Assembly: GCA_015259125.1 (NCBI GenBank)
Contig: JABZGR010000030.1
Span: forward strand, 1 to 23,288
Direction of reading: 5' to 3'
From: Alloprevotella tannerae
Lineage (GTDB): Bacteria > Bacteroidota > Bacteroidia > Bacteroidales > Bacteroidaceae
DNA: 23,288 nucleotides
Shown piece by piece: positions 7,394-15,225 of the stretch. Numbering within the stretch: the first letter of the stretch is position 1; each line of letters starts with the position of its first letter. A model generated the notes under the pieces. It was not told the DNA's origin. It ran no database searches and saw nothing but the letters and a program-made list of their open reading frames with translations. The translations under genes were made by a program, and so were the position numbers.

Positions 7394-8022
7394 TGGAAAT
7401 CAGTGTATTCAATATAAAAGGTGAAGACACCGGTCGTAAAGCTGTCCTTAATGAGACAGTCTTTGGCATTGAACCTAACGATCACGCAATTTACCTTGAT
7501 GTAAAACAATATCTCGCAGCTCAACGACAAGGCACAGCTAAGTCAAAGGAAAGAAGCGAGATGAGTGGTTCTACTCGTAAGCTTGGTCGCCAGAAGGGTG
7601 GCGGCGGCGCTCGCCGTGGTGATATTAACTCGCCTGTATTAGTCGGTGGTGCTCGCGTGTTCGGCCCAAGACCTCGCAATTATGCTTTTAAACTGAATAA
7701 GAAGCTTAAAACTTTGGCTCGCCGCAGTGCATTGAGCTACAAGGCTAAAGAGAACTCAATCGTTGTCCTCGAAGACTTCACGATGGATACTCCTAAGACC
7801 AAGGCTTTTGTTGAGATCCTAAATAATCTTAAGATCTCAGAAAAAAAGGTGCTACTTGTTTTGCCTGAAGCTAATAAAAACGTATTTTTGTCAGCTCGTA
7901 ATTTAGAGGGTGCTAAGTTGGCTATTGCAAAGGATATCAATACGTATAGCGTACTTGATGCCGGTGCATTGGTTATAACTGAGCGTTCGCTAGAGGATAT
8001 CGACGCTGTTTTGAATAGATAA
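7393..8022 (+). CDS. rplD: 50S ribosomal protein L4
   Basis: 209 residues. L4 binds domain I of 23S rRNA and its loop narrows the peptide exit tunnel. The conserved basic loop GRQKGGGGARRGDINSPVLVGG lies near residues 65-86, followed by GPRPRNYAFKLNKK; the globular domain with IVVLEDF and VLLVLPEANKNV follows. In E. coli L4 represses the S10 operon through its leader; the fusA-rpsJ hairpin would be the place to look here. It overlaps rplC by one base and is 13 bases from rplW. Confidence 0.97.
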   Translation: MEISVFNIKGEDTGRKAVLNETVFGIEPNDHAIYLDVKQYLAAQRQGTAKSKERSEMSGSTRKLGRQKGGGGARRGDINSPVLVGGARVFGPRPRNYAFKLNKKLKTLARRSALSYKAKENSIVVLEDFTMDTPKTKAFVEILNNLKISEKKVLLVLPEANKNVFLSARNLEGAKLAIAKDINTYSVLDAGALVITERSLEDIDAVLNR

Positions 8023-8035
8023 CGGCTAAGAGACT

Positions 8036-8326
8036 ATGGCATATATCGTAAAACCTTTAGTCACTGAGAAGATGACTAGCTTGACGGACAAACAAAACAA
8101 ATTCGGTTTTATTGTTCGTCCTGAAGCGAACAAGCTTCAAATTAAGAAAGAAGTAGAGGCGTTGTATGACGTTACTGTTGTTGACGTTAATACATCGCGC
8201 TATGCTGGTAAAAATAAGTCTCGTTATACGCGCTCTGGATTAATTAAGGGTCGTTCAAACGCATTTAAAAAGGCGATTGTTACTCTTAAGGAGGGCGAAA
8301 CGATAGACTTCTATAGTAATATCTAA
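8036..8326 (+). CDS. rplW: 50S ribosomal protein L23
   Basis: 96 residues. L23 stands at the exit-tunnel rim, where trigger factor and the signal recognition particle dock. Family features: IVKPLVTEKMTSL at the N-terminus, FIVRPEANKLQIKKEVEALYDVTVVDVNT in the centre and a C-terminal KKAIVTLKEGETIDFY. rplB begins only 4 bases after the stop. Confidence 0.97.
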   Translation: MAYIVKPLVTEKMTSLTDKQNKFGFIVRPEANKLQIKKEVEALYDVTVVDVNTSRYAGKNKSRYTRSGLIKGRSNAFKKAIVTLKEGETIDFYSNI

Positions 8327-8330
8327 TTAA

Positions 8331-9155
8331 ATGGCAGTACGTAAATTTAAGCCCACAACACCGGGGCAGAGACACAAGATTATTGGTACGTTTAATGAAA
8401 TTACTGCGTCCGTACCAGAAAAATCTCTCGTTTATGGTAAGCGTTCGACCGGCGGCCGTAATAATGACGGCCACCGAGCTACGCGTTATCGTGGTGGCGG
8501 TCACAAGCGTAAATTCCGCTTGATTGACTTCCGTAGAGAGAAAGACGGTGTTCCCGCAATTGTTAAAACAATAGAGTATGATCCGAATCGTTCGGCTCGT
8601 ATAGCATTGCTGTTTTATGCTGACGGTGAAAAGCGTTACATCATCGCGCCTAATGGTTTGAAAGTTGGTGATCGCTTGATGTCAGGTGCAGAAGCATCTC
8701 CTGAAGTCGGAAATGCTCTTCCCTTACAGAATATTCCTGTCGGTACAGTAGTTCACAACATAGAGCTTCGTCCTGGACAAGGAGCACTTCTGGTAAGAAG
8801 TGCAGGCAACTTTGCACAGCTGACGTCACGTGAGGGTACTTATTGTGTTATTAAATTGCCCTCAGGAGAAACTCGCAAAGTGCTGAGTGCTTGTAAAGCG
8901 ACTGTAGGTAGCGTAGGTAATTCTGATCACGCACTTGAATCTTCTGGTAAAGCCGGACGTTCTCGCTGGTTAGGCCGTCGTCCTCACAACCGTGGTGTTG
9001 TTATGAACCCTGTTGATCACCCGATGGGTGGTGGTGAAGGCCGTCAGTCTGGTGGACATCCACGTTCTCGTACAGGTCTTTATGCTAAGGGTCTTAAGAC
9101 AAGAGCGCCGAAGAAGCAGTCTAATAAGTATATCCTGGAAAGGTCTAAAAAGTAA
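8331..9155 (+). CDS. rplB: 50S ribosomal protein L2
   Basis: 274 residues, normal length. L2 is needed for subunit association and peptidyl-transferase activity. The signature VMNPVDHPMGGGEGR near residues 224-238 includes H230, equivalent to the functionally important E. coli His229. The N-terminal HRATRYRGGGHKRKFRLIDF and the basic C-terminus KKQSNKYILERSKK are typical. It is tightly packed between rplW (4 bases) and rpsS (20 bases). Confidence 0.98.
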   Translation: MAVRKFKPTTPGQRHKIIGTFNEITASVPEKSLVYGKRSTGGRNNDGHRATRYRGGGHKRKFRLIDFRREKDGVPAIVKTIEYDPNRSARIALLFYADGEKRYIIAPNGLKVGDRLMSGAEASPEVGNALPLQNIPVGTVVHNIELRPGQGALLVRSAGNFAQLTSREGTYCVIKLPSGETRKVLSACKATVGSVGNSDHALESSGKAGRSRWLGRRPHNRGVVMNPVDHPMGGGEGRQSGGHPRSRTGLYAKGLKTRAPKKQSNKYILERSKK

Positions 9156-9175
9156 CAAGCACTAATTGAATTTTT

Positions 9176-9445
9176 ATGAGTCGTTCACTAAAAAAAGGCC
9201 CTTATATAGCTGTCTCTCTCGAGAAAAAGATTCTTGCCATGAATGAAAGTGGTAAAAAGAATGTCGTAAAGACTTGGGCTAGAGCATCTATGATTTCTCC
9301 TGATTTTGTTGGTCATACTGTTGCCGTACACAATGGCAATAAGTTTATTCCCGTGTATATTACGGAAAATATGGTAGGCCATAAGTTGGGGGAATTTGCA
9401 CCAACGCGTAAGTTTGGTGGTCATGCGGGTAACAACAAACGCTAA
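9176..9445 (+). CDS. rpsS: 30S ribosomal protein S19
   Basis: 89 residues. S19 pairs with S13 in the 30S head and contributes to bridges with the large subunit. It begins MSRSLKKGPYIAVSLEKKI and ends with LGEFAPTRKFGGHAGNNKR; TWARASMISPDFVGHT in the middle is the family signature. It lies 20 bases after rplB and 36 before rplV. Confidence 0.98.
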   Translation: MSRSLKKGPYIAVSLEKKILAMNESGKKNVVKTWARASMISPDFVGHTVAVHNGNKFIPVYITENMVGHKLGEFAPTRKFGGHAGNNKR

Positions 9446-9481
9446 TTAAGCGTATTGTAATTAAAACAACAAAAGATTATA

Positions 9482-9880
9482 ATGGGAGCAAGAAAAAGAT
9501 TAGCGGCCGTAAAACGTAAAGAGGCCAAAAAAACTCAGTATTATGCTGAGCTCCGAAATATCCCCTCTTCCCCTCGAAAAATGCGTTATGTCGTAGATTT
9601 GATCCGTGGTATGGAGGTCAATCGCGCATTAGGAACATTACGCTTTTCTAAGAAACAGGCTTCATTGGCAGTTGAAAAGTTGCTTCGTTCTGCAATTGCA
9701 AATTGGGAAACTAAAAACGAACGTAAGGCAGATGACGGAGAATTGTTTATTCTGACAGCTTTTGTAGACGAGGGTGTAACTCTTAAGAGAATGCGTCCTG
9801 CACCACAAGGGCGAGGCTATAGAATTCGCAAACGTTCCAACCACGTTACATTGTATGTAGGAACCAAGAATAACGATTAA
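9482..9880 (+). CDS. rplV: 50S ribosomal protein L22
   Basis: 132 residues. L22 contacts all 23S rRNA domains and its beta-hairpin lines the exit tunnel at the macrolide site. The core PSSPRKMRYVVDLIRG near residues 28-43 and the C-terminal hairpin RMRPAPQGRGYRIRKRSNHVTLYV are typical. The N-terminal ~20 residues, rich in Lys and Arg, are somewhat longer than in E. coli (110 residues). rpsC begins 11 bases downstream. Confidence 0.97.
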   Translation: MGARKRLAAVKRKEAKKTQYYAELRNIPSSPRKMRYVVDLIRGMEVNRALGTLRFSKKQASLAVEKLLRSAIANWETKNERKADDGELFILTAFVDEGVTLKRMRPAPQGRGYRIRKRSNHVTLYVGTKNND

Positions 9881-9891
9881 TCGATAGAAAC

Positions 9892-10623
9892 ATGGGACAA
9901 AAAGTTAATCCGATTAGTAACCGTTTAGGTATTATTCGTGGTTGGGAGTCAAACTGGTATGGTGGCTCCAATTATGGGGACACTTTGCTTGAAGATAGTA
10001 AGTTGCGTAGATATTTGAATGCCCGCCTTGCTAAGGCTAGTGTATCAAGAATCATAATTGAAAGAACTCTTAAGCTAATTACAATTACTATCTGTACTTC
10101 ACGTCCGGGTATCATTATTGGTAAAGGCGGTCAAGAAGTTGATAAGCTTAAGGAGGAGCTTCATAAGATTACCGACAAAGACGTTCAGATTAATATCTTT
10201 GAGGTAAAACGCCCAGATTTAGATGCCAACATTGTTGGTCAGAGCATTGCGCGCCAAATAGAAGGTAAAATAGCCTATCGTCGTGCAGCTAAGATGGCTA
10301 TTCAAAATGCGATGAGAATGGGGGCCGAAGGCATTAAGGTGCAAATTTCTGGTCGTCTGAATGGCGCGGAAATGGCTCGAAAAGAGATGTTTAAAGAGGG
10401 TCGTACGCCTCTGCATACATTCCGTGCTGATATTGATTATTGCCAAACCACAGCATTAACAAAGGTAGGCCTTATCGGTATTAAGGTGTGGATCTGCCGT
10501 GGTGAGGTTTATGGAAAAAAAGACTTAGCTCCTAATTTTACGCCTGAGAGAGATTTCCGTCGACAAGATGGCGAACGTCGCGACAGAAGACGTGATCGTA
10601 GAAACAGGGGTGGTAATCGTTAA
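9892..10623 (+). CDS. rpsC: 30S ribosomal protein S3
   Basis: 243 residues. S3 forms part of the mRNA entry pore and its helicase site. The KH domain has RPGIIIGKGGQEVDKLKEEL with the GxxG loop GKGG at 77-80. The C-terminal domain carries GRLNGAEMARKEMFKEGRTP and the DYCQTTALTKVGLIGIKVWI segment. The last ~25 residues are a highly charged Arg/Asp tail of RRDRR-type repeats ending GGNR. It lies 11 bases after rplV and 14 before rplP. Confidence 0.98.
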   Translation: MGQKVNPISNRLGIIRGWESNWYGGSNYGDTLLEDSKLRRYLNARLAKASVSRIIIERTLKLITITICTSRPGIIIGKGGQEVDKLKEELHKITDKDVQINIFEVKRPDLDANIVGQSIARQIEGKIAYRRAAKMAIQNAMRMGAEGIKVQISGRLNGAEMARKEMFKEGRTPLHTFRADIDYCQTTALTKVGLIGIKVWICRGEVYGKKDLAPNFTPERDFRRQDGERRDRRRDRRNRGGNR

Positions 10624-10637
10624 AAGAGTAGAGCCAA

Positions 10638-11063
10638 ATGTTACAACCAAAAAGAACAAAATACAGAAGGCCTCAGAAAGGGCGTTGCAAAGGTAATGCC
10701 CAACGTGGAAATCAGTTGGCGTTTGGAAGCTTTGGTATTAAGAGCTTACAGACTCATTGGCTGACAGGTCGTCAGATAGAGGCTGCACGTGTTGCTATGA
10801 CACGTTACATGCAGCGTGAAGGGCAAAGTTGGATTCGTATTTTCCCGGACAAACCAATTACTAAGAAACCTGCGGATGTACGTATGGGTAAAGGAAAGGG
10901 TGATCCAGTAGGATACGTCTTCCCTATCACTCCAGGACGCATTATTTTTGAAGTTGAGGGCGTGCCTTTTGAGGTAGCAAAGGAGGCTCTTCGTCTTGCC
11001 GCTCAAAAATTACCAATAACAACAAAATTCGTGGTACGTCATGATTTTGATAAAAACGCTTAA
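10638..11063 (+). CDS. rplP: 50S ribosomal protein L16
   Basis: 141 residues. L16 organises the A-site tRNA region and is a late assembly protein of the 50S subunit. It begins MLQPKRTKYRRPQKGR and has the conserved EAARVAMTRYMQREGQ and VRMGKGKGDPVGYV segments, the latter near residues 81-94. Only 2 bases separate its stop from the rpmC start. Confidence 0.98.
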   Translation: MLQPKRTKYRRPQKGRCKGNAQRGNQLAFGSFGIKSLQTHWLTGRQIEAARVAMTRYMQREGQSWIRIFPDKPITKKPADVRMGKGKGDPVGYVFPITPGRIIFEVEGVPFEVAKEALRLAAQKLPITTKFVVRHDFDKNA

Positions 11064-11065
11064 CA

Positions 11066-11266
11066 ATGAAAATTAAGGAGATTCGTCAGATTCCACAAGG
11101 TGAACTACAAGAGCGCCTTGCTTCAGAGGTTGACAAGTACGGACAATTGATTTTAACTCATAGCGTTTCACCTCTTGAAAATTCATCTCAGATTAAAGAG
11201 GCTCGTCGTACCATCGCGAGACTGAAAACATTCATTCGCGAGAATGAACTTAACAACAGTAAATAA
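11066..11266 (+). CDS. rpmC: 50S ribosomal protein L29
   Basis: 66 residues, normal size. L29 is a two-helix protein at the tunnel exit next to L23. The pattern MKIKEIRQIPQGELQERL, then a second helix IKEARRTIARLKTFIRENE, is diagnostic. It sits 2 bases after rplP and 7 before rpsQ, in the conserved order rplP-rpmC-rpsQ. Confidence 0.96.
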   Translation: MKIKEIRQIPQGELQERLASEVDKYGQLILTHSVSPLENSSQIKEARRTIARLKTFIRENELNNSK

Positions 11267-11273
11267 TTGTCCA

Positions 11274-11531
11274 ATGGAAGCTAGAAAATTGAGAAAAACC
11301 AGACAGGGTATTGTACTTAGCAATAAAATGGACAAAACTATAATTGTTGCGGCTAAGTTTAAAGAAAAGCATCCCATTTATGGGAAGTTCATCTCTAAGA
11401 CGAAGAAGTATTACGCTCATGATGAAAAGAATGAGGTTAATCTTGGAGACATTGTCCAAATTATGGAGACTCGCCCTTTGAGTAAGCTCAAGAGATGGAG
11501 AGTTGTTAAAATTGTAGAAAGAGCAAAGTAA
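11274..11531 (+). CDS. rpsQ: 30S ribosomal protein S17
   Basis: 85 residues. S17 is an OB-fold primary 16S rRNA binding protein. The frame is open back to 11244, inside rpmC, but S17 proteins begin as MEARKLRKTRQGIVLSNKMD does, so the ATG at 11274 is used. HPIYGKFISKTKKYYAHDE and GDIVQIMETRPLSKLKRWRV are the family signature. The rplN ATG follows after one base. Confidence 0.96.
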   Translation: MEARKLRKTRQGIVLSNKMDKTIIVAAKFKEKHPIYGKFISKTKKYYAHDEKNEVNLGDIVQIMETRPLSKLKRWRVVKIVERAK

Positions 11532-11532
11532 T

Positions 11533-11898
11533 ATGATACAAGTTGAAACTAAACTCAATGTCGCTGATAATAGCGGAGCAAGAGAAGCCAAGTGCATTCG
11601 TGTACTTGGTGGTACTCGCAGACGCTATGCAAGTGTTGGTGACATCATTGTTGTTGCAGTCAACAACATTATTCCTTCAAGTGATTTGAAAAAAGGTGCT
11701 GTATCTAAAGCCTTGATCGTAAGAACTAAGAAGGAGATTCGTCGTGCAGACGGCTCTTATATACGTTTTGACGACAATGCTTGTGTGCTTCTTAATAACG
11801 CTGGTGAATTACGTGGTAGCCGCATTTTTGGTCCGGTAGCCCGCGAGTTGCGTAGTGTTAATATGAAGGTCGTTTCTTTAGCCCCTGAAGTTCTTTAA
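11533..11898 (+). CDS. rplN: 50S ribosomal protein L14
   Basis: 121 residues. L14 lies at the subunit interface, where the silencing factor RsfS binds. It starts MIQVETKLNVADNSGAREAK and shows the conserved CIRVLGGTRRRYASVGD and RIFGPVARELR segments. It is packed one base after rpsQ and 22 before rplX; in the E. coli scheme it opens the spc operon, but no promoter is visible here. Confidence 0.98.
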   Translation: MIQVETKLNVADNSGAREAKCIRVLGGTRRRYASVGDIIVVAVNNIIPSSDLKKGAVSKALIVRTKKEIRRADGSYIRFDDNACVLLNNAGELRGSRIFGPVARELRSVNMKVVSLAPEVL

Positions 11899-11920
11899 CC
11901 GGTTATAACTGTAGTATATA

Positions 11921-12241
11921 ATGAACAAATTTCATATTAGAAAAGGTGATACTGTCTTTGTCAACGCTGGCGAAGATAAGGGAAAGACTGGTAAAGTTAT
12001 TCGTGTCATCGCCGACAAGAAACGTGCAGTCGTTGAAGGTTTGAATATCGTTTCAAAGAATCAAAAGCCTAACGCAAAATACCCCCAAGGCGGTATTATT
12101 AAGATGGAGGCTCCTATTCATATCTCTAATCTTAATGTTGTAGACCCAGCTTCTGGAAAGCCTACTCGTATTGGTCGTAGGAAGAATGAAGATGGAAAGA
12201 CTATACGTTATGCAAAAAAGTCTGGGGAGGAAATTAAATAA
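11921..12241 (+). CDS. rplX: 50S ribosomal protein L24
   Basis: 106 residues. L24 initiates assembly of the 50S subunit. The KOW motif is seen in RKGDTVFVNAGEDKGKTGKV (residues 7-26), followed by GLNIVSKNQKP and the HISNLNVVDPASGKPTRIG segment. Its stop overlaps the rplE start by one base, so the two are probably translationally coupled. Confidence 0.97.
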   Translation: MNKFHIRKGDTVFVNAGEDKGKTGKVIRVIADKKRAVVEGLNIVSKNQKPNAKYPQGGIIKMEAPIHISNLNVVDPASGKPTRIGRRKNEDGKTIRYAKKSGEEIK

Positions 12242-12798
12242 TGAGTACCACTGCTAGTCTAAAAAAAGAGTATCGTGAGCGTATAGCTCCCGCGTTGATG
12301 AAGCAATTTAACTACAAATCTTCAATGCAAGTTCCTCGTCTAACGAAGATTGTTATCAATGAAGGTTTAGGTATCGCTTCAGCAGACAAAAAAATTGTTG
12401 ATGTAGCTGTTAACGAACTTAGTACAATTACCGGTCAGAAGGCTGTCGTAACATTGTCTCGTAAAGATATAGCAAACTTTAAAGTCCGTAAAAAGATGCC
12501 TATTGGTGCGACAGTTACCTTACGCCGCGAGCAGATGTACGAATTTCTCGAGAAATTAATTCGTGTAGCTCTTCCTCGTATTCGCGACTTTAAAGGTATC
12601 GAAAGCAAGTTAGATGGCCGCGGAAATTATACGCTTGGTATTACTGAGCAGATTATCTTCCCGGAAATTAACATCGACTCAGTAGAGCGTATGACAGGTA
12701 TGAATATTACCTTTGTTACTACAGCGCAAACTGATGAGGAGGGATATGCACTTCTGAAAGAATTTGGTCTTCCTTTCAAAAAAAATAGCAATAACTGA
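12241..12798 (+). CDS. rplE: 50S ribosomal protein L5
   Basis: 185 residues. L5 binds 5S rRNA in the central protuberance and contacts P-site tRNA. The signature PRLTKIVINEGLGIA is near residues 33-47; GQKAVVTLSRKDIANFKVR and a C-terminal FPEINIDSVERMTGMNITFV follow, all typical of the family. In E. coli S8 represses the spc operon by binding an mRNA site at rplE; no such site could be recognised by eye. It overlaps rplX by one base. Confidence 0.98.
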   Translation: MSTTASLKKEYRERIAPALMKQFNYKSSMQVPRLTKIVINEGLGIASADKKIVDVAVNELSTITGQKAVVTLSRKDIANFKVRKKMPIGATVTLRREQMYEFLEKLIRVALPRIRDFKGIESKLDGRGNYTLGITEQIIFPEINIDSVERMTGMNITFVTTAQTDEEGYALLKEFGLPFKKNSNN

Positions 12799-12808
12799 TT
12801 TTAGTAGT

Positions 12809-13111
12809 ATGGCAAAAGAATCAATGAAAGCACGTGAAGTAAAGCGTGCAAAGTTAGTTGCAAAATATGCAGCCAAACGTGCTGCTTTGAAGGAGATTGT
12901 AAATAAATCTTCTGATCCTGTAGAGGCTTATGAAGCTGCGCGCAAATTGCAGAGTATTCCCAAGAATGCAAATCCGATCCGTCTTCACAATCGCTGCAAA
13001 ATTACAGGTCGCCCCAAAGGCTATATTAGAATGTTTGGCCTTTCAAGAATTCAATTTCGCGAAATGGCTTCTAGTGGTTTGATCCCGGGAGTCAAGAAAG
13101 CAAGTTGGTAA
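12809..13111 (+). CDS. rpsN: 30S ribosomal protein S14, zinc-free form
   Basis: 100 residues. S14 is in the 30S head and helps place S3 and S10. The start at 12809 gives MAKESMKAREVKRAKLV, the normal beginning; the frame extends upstream to 12764 inside rplE without family support. The C-terminal half IRLHNRCKITGRPKGY, then LSRIQFREMASSGLIPGVKKASW, is diagnostic. It has a single cysteine (C63), so it is the long zinc-independent type rather than the short CxxC type. A 51-base gap with a hairpin separates it from rpsH. Confidence 0.97.
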   Translation: MAKESMKAREVKRAKLVAKYAAKRAALKEIVNKSSDPVEAYEAARKLQSIPKNANPIRLHNRCKITGRPKGYIRMFGLSRIQFREMASSGLIPGVKKASW

Positions 13112-13124
13112 TTTGCTAATTAAT

Positions 13125-13147
13125 ATTGTCGGGACTTCCCGATCAAT
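13125..13147 (+). promoter_or_regulatory. hairpin in the rpsN-rpsH gap
   Basis: Arm 13125-13133 (ATTGTCGGG) pairs with 13138-13147 over 9 bp with one bulged T (13143) and a tetraloop ACTT. It ends 15 bases before the rpsH start. There is no T-run, so it is not an ordinary terminator. In E. coli S8 controls this operon, which makes an S8-related site conceivable, but nothing in the sequence proves it. Confidence 0.5.
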
Positions 13148-13162
13148 TAATCAAATACAAAT

Positions 13163-13564
13163 ATGACTGATCCAATAGCAGATTTTCTGACGCGTTTACG
13201 CAATGCAATTCATGCGAAGCATAGAGTTGTAGAGATTCCCGCGTCAAATCTTAAAAAGAACATTACAAAGATCCTTTTTGAAAAAGGATATATCCTCAAC
13301 TACAAGTTTGAGGATACTGAGGATAACCCTCAAGGATTGATCAAGATTGCATTAAAGTATGATCCTCAGACAAAAGCTAATGCAATCAAAAATCTTACGA
13401 GAATTTCACGTCCAGGTATGCGTAAATATACTGGATATCGTGATATGCCGAGAGTAATTAATGGTCTAGGTATAGCAATTGTATCTACGTCCAGAGGTGT
13501 TATGACAAATAAAGAAGCTTCACAAGAAAAAATTGGTGGTGAAGTATTATGCTTTGTCTATTAA
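13163..13564 (+). CDS. rpsH: 30S ribosomal protein S8
   Basis: 133 residues. S8 is a primary binder of 16S rRNA helix 21 and in E. coli the translational repressor of the spc operon. The N-terminus MTDPIADFLTRLRNA and the C-terminal block GLGIAIVSTSRGVMTNKEA, ending GGEVLCFVY, are diagnostic. It follows rpsN after a 51-base gap holding a hairpin and precedes rplF by 12 bases. Confidence 0.98.
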   Translation: MTDPIADFLTRLRNAIHAKHRVVEIPASNLKKNITKILFEKGYILNYKFEDTEDNPQGLIKIALKYDPQTKANAIKNLTRISRPGMRKYTGYRDMPRVINGLGIAIVSTSRGVMTNKEASQEKIGGEVLCFVY

Positions 13565-13576
13565 TAGAAGTATACT

Positions 13577-14146
13577 ATGTCTCGAATAGGAAAATTGCCA
13601 ATTAACATTCCTGCAGGGGTAAACGTTACTCAAAAGGATAATGTAGTGACCGTTAAAGGTCCGAAGGGTGAACTCTCACAGACAGTACATCCTTCTATTA
13701 ATGTCGTTATTGACGCTAATGTCATTACTTTCACTATCAATCAAGAAAACGATACTGTTTCTGCAAAGCAGAAGCAAGCATTTCATGGCTTGTATCGTTC
13801 TTTGATTAACAACATGGTTGTTGGTGTAAATGAGGGTTATAAAAAAGAATTAGAATTAGTCGGCGTAGGTTATCGTGTTTCTAATCAAGGAAACTTGATG
13901 GAGTTTTCTTTAGGTTATACGCACAATATCTTCCTTCAACTTCCCAGCGAAGTGAAGGTAGAAACCAAAACTGAACGCAACAAGAATCCTTATATTTGCC
14001 TTGAGTCTTGCGACAAGCAATTGTTAGGTCAAGTATGTGCAAAGATTCGTTCGTTCCGTATGCCTGAACCTTATAAAGGTAAAGGTATATTGTTCGTTGG
14101 TGAGCAGATTCGTCGTAAGAGTGGCAAGGCTGCAGGTGCGAAGTAA
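13577..14146 (+). CDS. rplF: 50S ribosomal protein L6
   Basis: 189 residues. L6 lies near the factor-binding site by the sarcin-ricin loop. Two homologous halves are visible: the first from MSRIGKLPINIPAGVNV to the HGLYRSLINNMVVGVNEGYKK helix, the second from LELVGVGYRV onward. The C-terminal signature is PEPYKGKGILFVGEQIRRKSGK. rplR follows after 18 bases. Confidence 0.98.
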   Translation: MSRIGKLPINIPAGVNVTQKDNVVTVKGPKGELSQTVHPSINVVIDANVITFTINQENDTVSAKQKQAFHGLYRSLINNMVVGVNEGYKKELELVGVGYRVSNQGNLMEFSLGYTHNIFLQLPSEVKVETKTERNKNPYICLESCDKQLLGQVCAKIRSFRMPEPYKGKGILFVGEQIRRKSGKAAGAK

Positions 14147-14164
14147 TTTTAAAATGAGAGTATT

Positions 14165-14509
14165 ATGACAACGAAGAAAGAACTACGTCGTATTAAGATA
14201 AAATACCGTGTACGCAAACGTGTTTCTGGAACTGCTGAGCGTCCCCGTTTGACCGTGTTCAGAAGCAACAAACAGATTTATGCCCAGATTATCAATGATG
14301 AAACAGCGCGTACCTTGGTTAGCGCTTCATCTTTGGGCTTAGATAAGATGCCTAAGCTTGAGCAAGCTTCTAAGGTTGGGGAGCTCGTAGCACAAAAGGC
14401 AATTGCTGCAGGAATTAGTGAAGTCGTGTTCGATCGTAACGGCTATCTTTATCATGGACGTGTTAAGAACGTGGCTGATGGAGCTCGTAATGGCGGACTT
14501 AAATTTTAA
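14165..14509 (+). CDS. rplR: 50S ribosomal protein L18
   Basis: 114 residues. L18 binds 5S rRNA with L5. It has the basic N-terminus RIKIKYRVRKRVSGTAERPRLTVFRSNKQIYAQII and the C-terminal block VVFDRNGYLYHGRVKNVADGARNGGLKF. Its stop overlaps the first of two possible rpsE starts by one base. Confidence 0.97.
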   Translation: MTTKKELRRIKIKYRVRKRVSGTAERPRLTVFRSNKQIYAQIINDETARTLVSASSLGLDKMPKLEQASKVGELVAQKAIAAGISEVVFDRNGYLYHGRVKNVADGARNGGLKF

Positions 14510-15021
14510 TGGTTATGGCAAACAGAGTTATTGTAAATAGTGAAGATTTAAAAGATAGACTGGTTGCTATCAATCGTACTACTAAGGTTACTAAAGGTGG
14601 TCGTACTTTTACATTTGCAGCAATCGTTGTTGTAGGTGACGGAAAAGGAGTAATTGGCCACGGTCTTGGTAAAGCTGGTGAAGTCACTACTGCCATTGCA
14701 AAAGGTATTGAGGCTGCCAAGAAGAACTTGGTAAAGGTTCCAGTTTTGAAAGGAACTGTTCCTCACGGCATGAATGCTCGCTTTGGCGGAGCTGAGGTTA
14801 CGATCCTCCCTGCTTCTGAGGGTACTGGAGTTGTAGCCGGCGGTGCAATGCGTGCCGTACTCGATAGTGTTGGTGTTAAGGACGTTTTGGCAAAGTCAAA
14901 AGGTTCTTCTAACCCTCACAATTTAGTGAAAGCCACAATCGAGGCTCTTAAGGGTATGCGTGATGCTCATACAGTAGCGCGTGAGCGTGGTATTTCAATA
15001 GATAAAGTTTTCAGAGGTTAA
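14509..15021 (+). CDS. rpsE: 30S ribosomal protein S5
   Basis: 170 residues. S5 shapes the mRNA entry channel and influences decoding accuracy. The signature block TKVTKGGRTFTFAAIVVVGD begins near residue 24 and carries the loop where spectinomycin-resistance changes occur elsewhere; it looks wild type. KAGEVTTAIAKGIEAAKKN and GTGVVAGGAMRAVLDSVGVKDV follow. Two ATGs are possible, 14509 and 14515; the first overlaps the rplR stop by one base and gives the spacing to the NRV motif I recall for other Bacteroidales. Confidence 0.97.
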   Translation: MVMANRVIVNSEDLKDRLVAINRTTKVTKGGRTFTFAAIVVVGDGKGVIGHGLGKAGEVTTAIAKGIEAAKKNLVKVPVLKGTVPHGMNARFGGAEVTILPASEGTGVVAGGAMRAVLDSVGVKDVLAKSKGSSNPHNLVKATIEALKGMRDAHTVARERGISIDKVFRG

Positions 15022-15026
15022 TAGAT

Positions 15027-15203
15027 ATGGCAACGATTAAAATCAAACAGATTAAGAGCCGTATTGGAGCACCTATCGATCAAAAGCGCACGCTTGATTC
15101 ATTAGGACTCCGCAAGATTTCAAATACGGTTGAAGTTGAGGACAATCCTTGTATTCGCGGGATGATTCGCAAAGTACAACATCTTGTGACGATTGTTGAA
15201 TAA
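15027..15203 (+). CDS. rpmD: 50S ribosomal protein L30
   Basis: 58 residues, read directly from the sequence. It begins MATIKIKQIKSRIGAPIDQK, continues RTLDSLGLRKISNTVEVEDN, and ends PCIRGMIRKVQHLVTIVE. The IGAP segment followed by TLDSLGLRKI is the family signature, and the size is typical. L30 is a peripheral 50S protein. It fills the gap between rpsE (5 bases) and rplO (22 bases), its conserved place in the spc operon. Confidence 0.97.
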   Translation: MATIKIKQIKSRIGAPIDQKRTLDSLGLRKISNTVEVEDNPCIRGMIRKVQHLVTIVE

Positions 15204-15225
15204 CCTCATATAATAAGCTTAAGTT

